50,386 nucleotides of DNA from Oscillospiraceae bacterium. Lineage in GTDB: Bacteria > Bacillota > Clostridia > Oscillospirales > Oscillospiraceae. Positions 7,097 through 16,026 of the stretch are shown here, piece by piece. The notes below the pieces were generated by a model. That model saw only the letters and a program-made list of their open reading frames with translations. It ran no database searches and was not told the origin of the DNA. Each line of letters opens with the position of its first letter. Positions within the stretch are counted from its first letter, which is position 1. Where the stretch lies: the NCBI GenBank assembly GCA_015068155.1, contig SVLC01000007.1, positions 1 through 50,386 on the forward strand, read 5' to 3'. Position numbers and translations under genes: made by a program.

Positions 7097-8841
7097 TATT
7101 CTTCACCGCCTTTCTGCTGGGAATAGAAGACTTCCTGATAGATGGCAGAGGTCTGCATCAGCTGGTCATGGTTGCCTACGGCGCTGATCTGACCGTTATC
7201 CAGCACGATGATCATATCCGCATCCTGCACGGAGGCGATGCGCTGGGCGATGATCAGCTTGGTGGTGCCGGGGATCTCTTCCCGGAAGGCCTGCCGGATC
7301 ATGGCGTCGGTGCGGGTATCCACCGCGGAGGTGGAGTCGTCCAAAATCAGCACCTTGGGTTTTTTCAGCAGCGCCCGGGCGATGCAGAGCCGCTGCTTCT
7401 GACCGCCGGATACATTGGTGCCGCCTTGCTCAATGTAGGTGTCATATTTATTCGGGAAGGCTTCGATAAAGTCATGGGCGCAGGAAAGCTTGCAGGCGTG
7501 GATCAATTCTTCGTCGGTGGCATTGGGGTTGCCCCAGCGGAGGTTTTCCTTGATGGTGCCGGAGAACAGCACATTCTTCTGCAGCACCATGGCAACATTA
7601 TCCCGCAATACTTCCAGATCATATTCTCGCACATCCACGCCGCCTACCTTCAAGGTGCCTTCAGAAACATCGTACAGCCGGGGAATCAGCTGCACCAAAG
7701 TGGATTTGGAGGAGCCGGTACCGCCCAGAATACCCACGGTGGCGCCGGAGGGGATATGCAGGGTGACTTCCTTCAGCGCCCGGTGCTGGGCGGTGGCGCT
7801 GTAACGGAAGGAAACATTTTCAAAATCAATGGAGCCGTCGGCCACTTCCGTAACGGCCTGGGCAGGGGAGCAGAGGTTCGGTTCTTCGGCCAGCACCTCA
7901 CAGCAGCGCCGCAGGGGCGTGCGGGACATAGTCATCATCACGAATACCATGCTCATGCTCATCAGCGCGGAAAGGATCTGGGTGGTGTAGGTGAACATGG
8001 AGGAAAGGTCACCGGTGGTAAGACCATTCAGGGGGTTGTTGCCGGAGGCGATCACCAGCTTGGCGCCCACCCAGGAGATGGAGATCATGCAGATATAGAT
8101 GCAGGCCATCATCACTGGGGAGTTGAGGGAGAGGATCTTCTCTGCCCGGGAGAAATTCCGGGCCAGGTCGGCGGAGATATCGGTGAACTTTTCGGTTTCC
8201 TTCTCCTGGCGAACAAAGGATTTCACCACCCGAATGCCGTGGACATTTTCCTGGATCACATTGTTCAGCTTATCCAGCTTTCTGAAGCTGCGGTCGAAAA
8301 TTTTGAATACCACAGGCGTCAGACAGACCAGCACCAGAATCAGCACCGGCATCACCTTCAGGTAGATCATGCTCAGCTCCGGAGAAAGCTGGAAAGCAAA
8401 CACCAGCGCCAAAACCAGCATCATCACACAGCGGATGGTCATGCGGATCACCATTTGGAAGGTCATCTGCAGTTGGGCCACATCGGAGGTCAGCCGGGTG
8501 ACGATGGAGGAAGAAGAGAATTTGTCAATATTGGAAAAGCTGAAGCTCTGGACACGGTGGAACATATCGTGACGCAGATTTTTGGCAAAGCCGGTGGCGG
8601 CTTTTGCGGCAAATACAGCGGAAAGCACGCCGAAGCAAAGACTCAAAATGGCGCAGATCACCAACTGGATGGAGCGGGTGACGATGATATGCATATCCTG
8701 CAGCTCGATGCCGAAGTCATACAGATTGGCCATTACCAGGGGGATCAGCACCTCCATGGTCACCTCGCCAACCATACAAAGCGGGCTTAGCAGCGCTGCC
8801 CATTTATATTCCCGGATGCACCGGGCAAGCCGAAAAATCAT
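7096..8841 (-). CDS. ABC exporter half-transporter with degenerate catalytic site
   Basis: A 581-residue half-transporter with a membrane domain (about residues 20-310) and an ATPase domain. Walker A is GGTGSSKST, the signature VSGGQKQR, and Walker B LILDDSTSAVD has aspartate in place of the catalytic glutamate. This asymmetry is typical of heterodimeric exporters such as BmrCD, which export drugs, lipids or peptides. Start choice: AAGGAGG lies 12 nt before ATG 8841 and only 3 nt before an in-frame TTG at 8850; I prefer the ATG. It is the first gene of a minus-strand operon driven by the promoter at 8904-8932. Substrate unknown. Confidence 0.9.
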   Translation of the reverse strand: MIFRLARCIREYKWAALLSPLCMVGEVTMEVLIPLVMANLYDFGIELQDMHIIVTRSIQLVICAILSLCFGVLSAVFAAKAATGFAKNLRHDMFHRVQSFSFSNIDKFSSSSIVTRLTSDVAQLQMTFQMVIRMTIRCVMMLVLALVFAFQLSPELSMIYLKVMPVLILVLVCLTPVVFKIFDRSFRKLDKLNNVIQENVHGIRVVKSFVRQEKETEKFTDISADLARNFSRAEKILSLNSPVMMACIYICMISISWVGAKLVIASGNNPLNGLTTGDLSSMFTYTTQILSALMSMSMVFVMMTMSRTPLRRCCEVLAEEPNLCSPAQAVTEVADGSIDFENVSFRYSATAQHRALKEVTLHIPSGATVGILGGTGSSKSTLVQLIPRLYDVSEGTLKVGGVDVREYDLEVLRDNVAMVLQKNVLFSGTIKENLRWGNPNATDEELIHACKLSCAHDFIEAFPNKYDTYIEQGGTNVSGGQKQRLCIARALLKKPKVLILDDSTSAVDTRTDAMIRQAFREEIPGTTKLIIAQRIASVQDADMIIVLDNGQISAVGNHDQLMQTSAIYQEVFYSQQKGGEE

Positions 8842-8903
8842 AGTATTCAATGTCCTCCTTTTAGCGGGTTTGGCTTGCAAAACAGATAAAATCCTTATTT
8901 TTT

Positions 8904-8932
8904 ATCATAGCACATCGCTTTGGCGAATACAA
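8904..8932 (-). promoter_or_regulatory. ABC exporter operon promoter
   Basis: Minus-strand TTGTAT (8927-8932), 17-nt spacer, TATGAT (8904-8909), about 60 nt upstream of the exporter start. Confidence 0.7.
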
Positions 8933-9001
8933 GGGTCGGGGAGAAAATTTACAAATGGAAAAAATGTTGCGCAAAAACACGGTTTCTTCCGATTTTCCCC
9001 C

Positions 9002-9030
9002 TTGTAAAGACAGGAAAAATGTGATAAAAT
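9002..9030 (+). promoter_or_regulatory. prfC promoter
   Basis: TTGTAA (9002-9007), 17-nt spacer and TAAAAT (9025-9030); an AGGAGA site precedes the ATG at 9073. Confidence 0.7.
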
Positions 9031-9072
9031 AAATTAGTTTGAGAATAATTCCCCAAATTAGGAGATTACCAT

Positions 9073-10665
9073 ATGGCTACATTACATGAAGAGATCAGCC
9101 GTCGCCGGACCTTTGCCATCATTTCCCACCCCGACGCCGGTAAAACTACCCTAACCGAAAAATTCCTGCTTTACGGCGGCGCCATCGCCCAGGCAGGCGT
9201 GGTCAAGGGCAAGAAAAATTCCCGTGCCGCTACCTCCGACTGGATGGAGATCGAAAAACAAAGAGGTATTTCCGTCACTTCCTCGGTGATGCAGTTCCAG
9301 TATGACGGCTTTTGCATCAACATTCTAGATACCCCCGGTCACCAGGACTTTTCTGAGGATACCTATCGTACGCTGATGGCTGCAGACGCCGCGGTGATGG
9401 TCATCGACGGCGCCAAGGGTGTGGAGCCCCAGACACGGAAGCTGTTCAAGGTCTGCGCCATGCGTCACATTCCCATTTTTACCTTTGTCAACAAGATGGA
9501 CCGGGAGACCCGGGATCCCTTTGATCTGCTGGACGAGGTGGAGCGGGAACTGGGCATTGAAACCTATGCCATGAACTGGCCCATCGGTTGCGGTCAGGAC
9601 TTTCAGGGTGTGTACGACCGGGAGCAAGGCCAGCTGCTGTTCTTCTCCGGTCCTAACGGACGGTCTAAGGCAGCCAAGATGGAAGTGGACTTGTACGATC
9701 CCCAGGTTGCGGTGCTGCTGGACAGCGAAAAGAAGCATCAGCAGCTCATCGACGATGTGGAACTGCTTTCTGCCGGACGGGAAATGGATGTTGAAGAGGT
9801 CCGCAACGGCCGCCTTTCTCCCGTATTCTTCGGCTCTGCGTTGACCAATTTCGGTATTGAGCCTTTCCTGGAGGCCTTCCTGAAGCTGACACCGCCTCCG
9901 CTTCCCCGGGTTTCCGACCAGGGATTGGTGGATACCTTCAGTCCGGATTTCTCTGCCTTTGTTTTCAAGATCCAGGCCAATATGAATAAGGCCCACCGGG
10001 ACCGACTGGCCTTTATGCGGATCTGCTCCGGCAAATTCCAGCGGGACACAGAATACTATCATATGCAGGGCGGTAAGAAAATGCGTCTTTCCCAGCCCCA
10101 GCAACTGATGGCCGCCGAGCGAGAGATCGTGGATGAGGCCTATGCCGGTGACGTGATCGGTGTTTTTGATCCGGGTATTTTCTCCATTGGCGATACCATT
10201 ACGGTGCCTGGCAAGAAATTCCTCTATTCCGGCATCCCCACCTTCGCCCCCGAGCATTTCTGCAGGGTGTCTGCCAAGGACTCCATGAAGCGTAAGCAGT
10301 TCGTCAAGGGCACCGAGCAGATCGCCCAGGAAGGCGCGATCCAAATTTTCAAGGTTCCCAATTCCGGTATGGAAGAGGTGATCGTGGGTGTTGTGGGTGT
10401 GCTGCAGTTTGAAGTGTTCCAGTACCGCATGAAAAATGAGTACGGTGTGGATCTGCGGATGGAGATGCTGCCCTACGAGGAGATCCGCCGCATCGAAAGC
10501 TATCCCGGCGACCTGAGCGATCTGAATTTGGGCAGCGATGCGGAGCTTCTGGAAGATTATCACGGCAATAACCTGCTGGTTTACTCCAGCTTCTGGGCCA
10601 TTGATTTTACCAATCGCCGCAATCCCGGCCTGCAGGTGCGGGAAATTGTGGTGGAAGAGGGTTAA
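9073..10665 (+). CDS. prfC: Peptide chain release factor 3
   Basis: A 530-residue translational GTPase of the usual RF3 length. G1 is SHPDAGKTT (about residue 17), switch I lies near ATSDWMEIEKQRGISVTSS, G3 is DTPGHQDFSEDTYR and G4 is NKMDRE. RF3 removes RF1/RF2 from the ribosome after peptide release. The RF3-specific QRGISVTSS and DFSEDTYR motifs separate it from EF-G. It has its own promoter, and the secreted nuclease gene starts 25 nt downstream, so read-through into that gene is likely. Confidence 0.95.
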   Translation: MATLHEEISRRRTFAIISHPDAGKTTLTEKFLLYGGAIAQAGVVKGKKNSRAATSDWMEIEKQRGISVTSSVMQFQYDGFCINILDTPGHQDFSEDTYRTLMAADAAVMVIDGAKGVEPQTRKLFKVCAMRHIPIFTFVNKMDRETRDPFDLLDEVERELGIETYAMNWPIGCGQDFQGVYDREQGQLLFFSGPNGRSKAAKMEVDLYDPQVAVLLDSEKKHQQLIDDVELLSAGREMDVEEVRNGRLSPVFFGSALTNFGIEPFLEAFLKLTPPPLPRVSDQGLVDTFSPDFSAFVFKIQANMNKAHRDRLAFMRICSGKFQRDTEYYHMQGGKKMRLSQPQQLMAAEREIVDEAYAGDVIGVFDPGIFSIGDTITVPGKKFLYSGIPTFAPEHFCRVSAKDSMKRKQFVKGTEQIAQEGAIQIFKVPNSGMEEVIVGVVGVLQFEVFQYRMKNEYGVDLRMEMLPYEEIRRIESYPGDLSDLNLGSDAELLEDYHGNNLLVYSSFWAIDFTNRRNPGLQVREIVVEEG

Positions 10666-10690
10666 CATTTTTAAGAAAGAGAGAAACGAT

Positions 10691-12166
10691 ATGCGTAAAA
10701 TTTCTGCTTGCTTACTGGCTGTTGTGATGCTGCTGGTGTTGGTGATCCCTGGCACCGCTGCGGAAGTTTCCGTGCAGCATAACTATTCCAAGGAGGCCAA
10801 TTCCGGCATCCGTCATGAAGTTTGCACCACCCTGGCCGGCACTTCTGTGGATACCTACTACACCGGCGATTATACCTTTGATGCGCTGTCCGAGCAAACC
10901 GGCGATGCGCTGCTGCAGACGCTTCGTACGCTGATGAAAACGACCCACACCTATCAGACCAGTTACGATGAGTGCCGCGACCTGGCAGTGAAAACCGATT
11001 GCGAAAACGGCGACGGCACTACCATCAATCTGCTGTATTCCAGCTTTGTTACTGACCGGAAGGGTTACATCAACGATACCTCCAAGGGTTGGAACCGTGA
11101 GCACGTTTGGCCCAAGAGCCTGGGTGGCTTCAATACCACCGGCGCCGGCGCGGACCTGCATCACATCCGCCCCACCGACTCTTCCCTGAATGGCACCCGT
11201 GGCAATGATTTTTACGGCTATGCCACCGGTAATGTCAAGGAAATGTATGGCACCGTGGTTACCGGCGGCGCCCACGGCGGCAAGAAAGGCGGCGGCTACA
11301 TGGAGCCTTTGGACAATGTCAAGGGCGACGTGGCGCGTATCTGCCTGTATGTTTGGGTCCGTTACGGCGGCGAGCTGAGCAAGTGCAGCGCCATTACCAA
11401 TGTGTTCCAGAGTGTGGATGTGCTGCTGGAGTGGTGCGCTTTAGACCCGGTGGATACCTGGGAAATGGGCCGCAACGAAGTGGTATACGGTATTCAGGGC
11501 AACCGGAATGTGTTTATTGACTATCCCGAACTGGCTTGGCAGGTTTTCGACAGAGAAGTGCCGCAGGATGTGGTCACTCCCTCCGGCAGCAATTCCTGCG
11601 AGCATCTGAACACGGAACTGGCGGATCTGGAGCCTACCTGTGAGAAGGATGGCTTTACCGGCGGCACGGTGTGTTCTGATTGTGGCAGAGTGGTAGAAGG
11701 CGGCACTGTGGTGCCTGCTACCGGCCATCAGAATGTGGAAGCCCGTAACCAGAAGGATGCAACCTGCGCGGAAGAAGGCCATACCGGCGATATGTACTGC
11801 GTCGATTGCGGCGAATTGGTGGCCGGGGGCAGTGTGATCCCCACTACGGAGCATCTGCATACTGAGATCCGCAACGCCTGGGAGGCTGTGTGCAATATGG
11901 CCGGCAACAGCGGTGATATCTACTGCACCGATTGCGGCCAGCGGGTAAGCTACGGCAAGCTGATTCCGGCCACCGGCAAGCATACCTTCGGCGACGTGGA
12001 TGACAACGGCGCCCACAGCTGCACCGTCTGCGGTTTCAGCGAAACCGTGGAGCAGGAGAATGACAAGGGCGGCTGGATATGGATCGCCGTTGCCGGCGCC
12101 GGCGTTGTGGTCATTGGCGCTGCGGTTGCCGCAGTAATGGTGATCAGCAAGAAGAAAAAGGCATAA
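10691..12166 (+). CDS. Secreted, membrane-anchored endonuclease I family nuclease
   Basis: A 491-residue protein with a signal peptide (about residues 1-24), an Endonuclease_1-type (NucM/EndA-like) domain with WNREHVWPKSLGG and DLHHIRPTDSSLNGTRGN carrying the catalytic histidine and metal-binding asparagine, then three cysteine-paired repeats (each with a CxxCG: VCSDCG, YCVDCG, YCTDCG, plus a final CTVCG), and a C-terminal membrane helix (about 464-486) ending in KKKKA. The nuclease would sit on the outer face of the membrane and cut extracellular DNA or RNA. It follows prfC closely with a weak ribosome binding site and ends at a strong terminator. The repeats look like small zinc-ribbon surface modules. 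Confidence 0.85.
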   Translation: MRKISACLLAVVMLLVLVIPGTAAEVSVQHNYSKEANSGIRHEVCTTLAGTSVDTYYTGDYTFDALSEQTGDALLQTLRTLMKTTHTYQTSYDECRDLAVKTDCENGDGTTINLLYSSFVTDRKGYINDTSKGWNREHVWPKSLGGFNTTGAGADLHHIRPTDSSLNGTRGNDFYGYATGNVKEMYGTVVTGGAHGGKKGGGYMEPLDNVKGDVARICLYVWVRYGGELSKCSAITNVFQSVDVLLEWCALDPVDTWEMGRNEVVYGIQGNRNVFIDYPELAWQVFDREVPQDVVTPSGSNSCEHLNTELADLEPTCEKDGFTGGTVCSDCGRVVEGGTVVPATGHQNVEARNQKDATCAEEGHTGDMYCVDCGELVAGGSVIPTTEHLHTEIRNAWEAVCNMAGNSGDIYCTDCGQRVSYGKLIPATGKHTFGDVDDNGAHSCTVCGFSETVEQENDKGGWIWIAVAGAGVVVIGAAVAAVMVISKKKKA

Positions 12167-12171
12167 AATTT

Positions 12172-12208
12172 CCTCCGGGTGCAGATGTGCTGCGCCCGGA
12201 GGTTTTTT
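12172..12208 (+). terminator. Terminator after the nuclease gene
   Basis: CCTCCGGGTGCAG pairs with CTGCGCCCGGAGG (one mismatch), then six T residues. Confidence 0.85.
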
Positions 12209-13056
12209 CAAAATATGTCCATGATCCTTTGGTTGCCTCTTCGCAGGATATCGTCGGTGTGTGTTCCCAAAGCCAAATGCAGCAGATTTTCTTCCGTCTC
12301 ACAGCCGTGGGTCACGGCCCAGGCACCGGCATCGCTGCCGCAGGCCAGTAAGCCGCCCAGGGCGGCATATTTTGCCACATTTTCCAGGGCGCTGTGTAAA
12401 ATCGCCTGAACGGCAGTTTCGTCAAACCGCCCTTTGCCCCGGAGATTGCCAATGGTGGACAGGGTAGGAACCCAAACAGTTCCGGCTTCTGCCATGGCGG
12501 CCAGCGCGTCATCATCCAGATATGCGCCGTGTTCCACCGAGTCTACGCCGGCTGCGCTTGCCGCTTCCACGGTGCGGGCGCCGTTGGCATGGGCCATGAC
12601 GGGAAAACCTTCTTCGTGGGCGATATGGATCAGTTCCCGGATGTCCTGGGGCGGCAGTCCCGGTTGGGTCAGCACGCCAAAGCGGTCAAAATCCATCAGC
12701 CCGGAGATCATGATCTTGATAAAATCCGCGCCCTGTGCCCGCATTTTCTCCACAAGAAGCCGGTATTCCCGAAAATCTTCGTATTTTTCCCCGATAAATA
12801 CGCCGTAATGTCCCACCTTGCACAGCGGCGACAGAGGCGTACGATAGCGGATGCCGTATTCCGGCGCCAACTCCCGGGCGCGTTTGCCTACGTCCCAGCG
12901 ATCACCGCCATCCCGCAGATAGGTGTAGCCCAGGACTTGATACCGGGCCAGGGCCTGTCGGATAAAAGCATCGTCCGGGCCGTTTTCGTGGCGGGCGATG
13001 GCGCTTTTCCAGCTTACGCCGTCCAGCACCATATGCATATGGCAATCACATTTCAT
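12208..13056 (-). CDS. Amidohydrolase family metal-dependent hydrolase
   Basis: A 282-residue TIM-barrel amidohydrolase, shorter than most. Metal ligands visible: HMH in DCHMHM near the N-terminus, lysine in FIKIM, histidines in VMAHANG and SVEHGAYL, and aspartate in CGSDAGAW. It resembles imidazolonepropionase/prolidase-like amidohydrolases that hydrolyse cyclic amides or peptide-like bonds; the substrate is unknown. The upstream in-frame ATG (13062) directly abuts the AAAGGAGGG site, so the ATG at 13056, six bases further, is preferred. It has its own promoter and lies downstream of fba's terminator. Confidence 0.82.
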   Translation of the reverse strand: MKCDCHMHMVLDGVSWKSAIARHENGPDDAFIRQALARYQVLGYTYLRDGGDRWDVGKRARELAPEYGIRYRTPLSPLCKVGHYGVFIGEKYEDFREYRLLVEKMRAQGADFIKIMISGLMDFDRFGVLTQPGLPPQDIRELIHIAHEEGFPVMAHANGARTVEAASAAGVDSVEHGAYLDDDALAAMAEAGTVWVPTLSTIGNLRGKGRFDETAVQAILHSALENVAKYAALGGLLACGSDAGAWAVTHGCETEENLLHLALGTHTDDILRRGNQRIMDIF

Positions 13057-13077
13057 GGCCATCCCTCCTTTGCTTCC

Positions 13078-13106
13078 AGTATAGCAAATTCTTTTTCATC
13101 CTGCAA
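13078..13106 (-). promoter_or_regulatory. Amidohydrolase gene promoter
   Basis: Minus-strand TTGCAG (13101-13106), 17-nt spacer, TATACT (13078-13083); the -35 overlaps the T-tract of the fba terminator. Confidence 0.6.
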
Positions 13107-13132
13107 CAAAAAAGCACCGCCGAAGCGGTGCT
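13106..13132 (-). terminator. fba terminator
   Basis: On the minus strand AGCACCGC-TTCG-GCGGTGCT, a UUCG tetraloop stem, is followed by a run of T residues. Confidence 0.9.
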
Positions 13133-13142
13133 TTTGTTCTGA

Positions 13143-14111
13143 TCAGGCTTTGCCGGCGCAGCCCAGGACATTGATCAGCTTGTGGCGGACCATTTCCTTG
13201 ATGTTGGCGCGGGCGGGCTTCAGGTATTCACGGGGGTCAAACTTGCTGGGGTTCTCGTTCATGAACTGGCGGATGGTGCCGGTCATGGCCAGACGCAGGT
13301 CGGAGTCGATGTTGATCTTGCACACGGACAGAGCGGCGGCCTTGCGCAGCTGCTCCTCGGGTACGCCGATGGCGTTGGGCATCTTGCCGCCGTTGGCATT
13401 GACCATGGCAACATAGTTCTGGGGAACGGAGGAAGAACCGTGCAGCACGATGGGGAAGCCGGGCAGACGGCGGGTCACCTCTTCCAGCACATCGAAGCGC
13501 AGGGCGGGGGGGACCAGGATGCCCTGTTCGTTGACGGTGCACTGTTCGGGAGTGAACTTGTAGGCGCCGTGGCTGGTGCCGATGGCGATGGCTAAAGAGT
13601 CGCAGCCGGTGCGGGTGACGAACTCTTCCACTTCCTCGGGGCGGGTGTAGGAGGCGCACTCAGCGGACACATTCACTTCGTCCTCGATGCCAGCCAGGCT
13701 GCCCAGCTCAGCTTCAACAACGACACCGTGGTCGTGGGCGTACTCCACCACGCGGCGGGTGATGGCGATATTTTCCTCAAAGGACTTGGAGGAAGCGTCG
13801 ATCATAACGGAGGTGAAGCCGCCGTCGATGCAGGACTTGCAGGTTTCGAAGCTGTCGCCGTGGTCCAAATGCAGGGCGACGGGAATGTTGGGGCACTCAA
13901 TGACAGCGGCCTCCACCAGCTTCACTAGGTAGGTGTGGTTGGCGTAAGCGCGGGCGCCCTTGGATACCTGCAGGATAACGGGAGAATTCTCCTCTTTGCA
14001 GGCTTCGGTGATGGCCTGGACGATCTCCATGTTGTTGACGTTGAAAGCGCCGATGGCATAGCCGCCGTCGTAGGCCTTCTTAAACATCTCGGTAGTGGTT
14101 ACAAGAGCCAT
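13143..14111 (-). CDS. fba: Class II fructose-1,6-bisphosphate aldolase
   Basis: A 322-residue zinc-dependent aldolase that splits fructose 1,6-bisphosphate into dihydroxyacetone phosphate and glyceraldehyde 3-phosphate. Class II hallmarks are AFNVNNMEIVQAI, HLDHGDSFE (zinc histidine and catalytic aspartate), VEAELG, GTSHGAYKF, VLHGSSSVP and INIDSDLR. It is divergent from a PPi-dependent phosphofructokinase gene with a 211-bp region between them holding a promoter for each. It has its own UUCG terminator. Glycolysis and gluconeogenesis enzymes are thus paired here. Confidence 0.95.
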   Translation of the reverse strand: MALVTTTEMFKKAYDGGYAIGAFNVNNMEIVQAITEACKEENSPVILQVSKGARAYANHTYLVKLVEAAVIECPNIPVALHLDHGDSFETCKSCIDGGFTSVMIDASSKSFEENIAITRRVVEYAHDHGVVVEAELGSLAGIEDEVNVSAECASYTRPEEVEEFVTRTGCDSLAIAIGTSHGAYKFTPEQCTVNEQGILVPPALRFDVLEEVTRRLPGFPIVLHGSSSVPQNYVAMVNANGGKMPNAIGVPEEQLRKAAALSVCKINIDSDLRLAMTGTIRQFMNENPSKFDPREYLKPARANIKEMVRHKLINVLGCAGKA

Positions 14112-14164
14112 AATATCGATCCTTTCTTATGTAGCGGCCAAAGCCGCATATATTCACATCTACT

Positions 14165-14192
14165 ATTATAGCAGATTATTTTCGCATTTCAA
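14165..14192 (-). promoter_or_regulatory. fba promoter
   Basis: Minus-strand TTGAAA (14187-14192), 16-nt spacer, perfect TATAAT (14165-14170). Confidence 0.75.
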
Positions 14193-14261
14193 TTATAAAT
14201 ATTATGAAATACACCGGGGTTTTCAGAAAAAATATTGTATAATTTATCGGTGAAATTTCTA

Positions 14262-14290
14262 TTTACCTTTTGTCGGAAATGGAGTATAAT
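14262..14290 (+). promoter_or_regulatory. pfp promoter
   Basis: TTTACC (14262-14267), 17-nt spacer, perfect TATAAT (14285-14290), followed by an AAGGAG site before the ATG at 14323. Confidence 0.75.
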
Positions 14291-14322
14291 GCAAAAAGAA
14301 AATAACAGCAAGGAGTGTTTAT

Positions 14323-15981
14323 ATGAAAATTTCCCCTCTGCAGCTGGCAAGATACCAGTATGCCCCCAAGTTGCCCGGTATGCTCAGAAACGGCATTGCC
14401 GAGATTTGTGTACAAAATGGCGCAGCTACCGAGTCTGTGGCGGATCAGCAGAAGGTTCGCGCACTGTTTCCCAATACTTACGGTAAAAATGAGATCACCT
14501 TCCGGAAAGGTGAAAATACTTCCGAAGCCAGAAAACTGACGGTGGGTGTGATCCTGTCCGGTGGCCAGGCTCCCGGCGGCCACAATGTTATCTGCGGCTT
14601 GTACGATGCGCTGAAGGCGCTGAATCCCGAAAACCAGCTGTATGGCTTCAAGGGCGGTCCCAGCGGCCTGCTGGATAACAATTTCATCGTTTTTGGTGAC
14701 GAGTACATCGATCAGTACCGCAATACCGGCGGCTTTGATATCATCGGCTCCGGCCGCACCAAGCTGGAGACTGAGGAACAGTTTGCCGTTGTTGTGGAAA
14801 ACTGCAAGAAAAACGGTGTCAACGCCATCGTCATCATCGGCGGCGACGATTCCAACACCAACGCCGCTGTGCTGGCGGAGTTCTGCGCTGCCCACAATAC
14901 CGGCATCCAGGTCATTGGCTGCCCCAAGACCATCGATGGCGACCTGAAGAACGAGGATATCGAATGCTCCTTCGGTTTCGACACCGCCACCAAGACCTAT
15001 TCCGAGCTCATCGGCAACATCGCCCGTGATGCCAATTCTGCCAAGAAGTACTGGCACTTCATCAAGGTCATGGGCCGTTCCGCTTCTCATGTGGCCCTGG
15101 AATGCGCGCTGCAGACCCAGCCCAACATCTGCCTGATCGGTGAGGAAGTGGCGGAAAAGAAGATGTCCCTGGCCCAGGTTGCCGATATGATCGCCGATTC
15201 CGTGGCCGCCCGCGCTGCCAACGGCATGAACTTCGGTATCGCCATCATCCCCGAGGGCATTGTGGAATTTGTTCCCGAATTCTCCGTGCTGATCGCGGAG
15301 ATCAACGAGCTGTTGGCCGGCGAGAAGACCCAGCAGTTCAATGCGCTGCCCACCTGGGCCGAAAAGTACGCCTTTATTAAGGCCGGTCTGACGGAGGCAT
15401 CCTTCTCTGTTTTTGCGATCCTTCCCGAAAACATCCAGCAGCAGCTGTTCCTGGAGCGTGACCCCCACGGCAATGTGCAGGTGTCCCTCATCGAGTCCGA
15501 AAAACTGTTCTCCGCCCTGGTCAAGGAAAACCTGGCCCAGCGGAAGAAGAACGGCACCTACAAGGGTAAGTTCGGCACCCAGCATCACTTCCTGGGTTAC
15601 GAAGGCCGCTGCGCTTTCCCCTCCAATTTTGATGCGGATTACTGCTACTCCCTGGGCTACAATGCCGCTATGCTGATCCAGTACGGCTACACCGGCTACC
15701 TCAGCAAGGTCTCCAACCTGCAGGCTCCTGCGGATCAGTGGGTGGCCGGCGGTATGCCCATGACCAAGATGATGAACATCGAGCGCCGTAACGGCAAGGA
15801 TAAGCCCGTTATCCGCAAGGCACTGGTGGAGCTGGACGGCAAGCCCTTCCGGTACTTCGCTGCCCACCGTGACCAGTGGGCCATCGAGACCTGCTATACC
15901 TATCCCGGCGCCATCCAGTACTTTGGACCTTCCGAAGTCTGCGACCAGCCCACCATCACCCTGACCCTGGAAAAGGCCTGA
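14323..15981 (+). CDS. pfp: Diphosphate-fructose-6-phosphate 1-phosphotransferase (PPi-PFK)
   Basis: A 552-residue long-type phosphofructokinase that uses pyrophosphate. Key motifs: [12 protein letters not shown] at the phosphate site, [11 protein letters not shown], in which aspartate replaces the glycine of ATP enzymes and signals PPi use, [10 protein letters not shown] with the PPi-linked lysine, and [12 protein letters not shown]. The reaction is reversible, serving glycolysis and gluconeogenesis and saving ATP. It is divergent from fba. The length and motifs match the roughly 550-residue family of plants and anaerobic bacteria. Confidence 0.94.
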   Translation: MKISPLQLARYQYAPKLPGMLRNGIAEICVQNGAATESVADQQKVRALFPNTYGKNEITFRKGENTSEARKLTVGVILSGGQAPGGHNVICGLYDALKALNPENQLYGFKGGPSGLLDNNFIVFGDEYIDQYRNTGGFDIIGSGRTKLETEEQFAVVVENCKKNGVNAIVIIGGDDSNTNAAVLAEFCAAHNTGIQVIGCPKTIDGDLKNEDIECSFGFDTATKTYSELIGNIARDANSAKKYWHFIKVMGRSASHVALECALQTQPNICLIGEEVAEKKMSLAQVADMIADSVAARAANGMNFGIAIIPEGIVEFVPEFSVLIAEINELLAGEKTQQFNALPTWAEKYAFIKAGLTEASFSVFAILPENIQQQLFLERDPHGNVQVSLIESEKLFSALVKENLAQRKKNGTYKGKFGTQHHFLGYEGRCAFPSNFDADYCYSLGYNAAMLIQYGYTGYLSKVSNLQAPADQWVAGGMPMTKMMNIERRNGKDKPVIRKALVELDGKPFRYFAAHRDQWAIETCYTYPGAIQYFGPSEVCDQPTITLTLEKA

Positions 15982-15994
15982 TATATGATGAACA

Positions 15995-16024
15995 CCGCCT
16001 GGCCCGTTATGGGCCAGGCGGTCA
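15995..16024. terminator. Terminator between pfp and the sbcC-like gene
   Basis: Perfect 11-bp stem (CCGCCTGGCCC / GGGCCAGGCGG) followed by a T-rich stretch; it lies between convergent genes. Confidence 0.75.
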
Positions 16025-16026
16025 TT

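Noticed and set aside
7168..8790. 540-codon plus-strand frame opposite the ABC exporter
   Set aside because: The minus strand encodes clear Walker motifs and a promoter; the plus frame is G/H/Q-rich shadow sequence.
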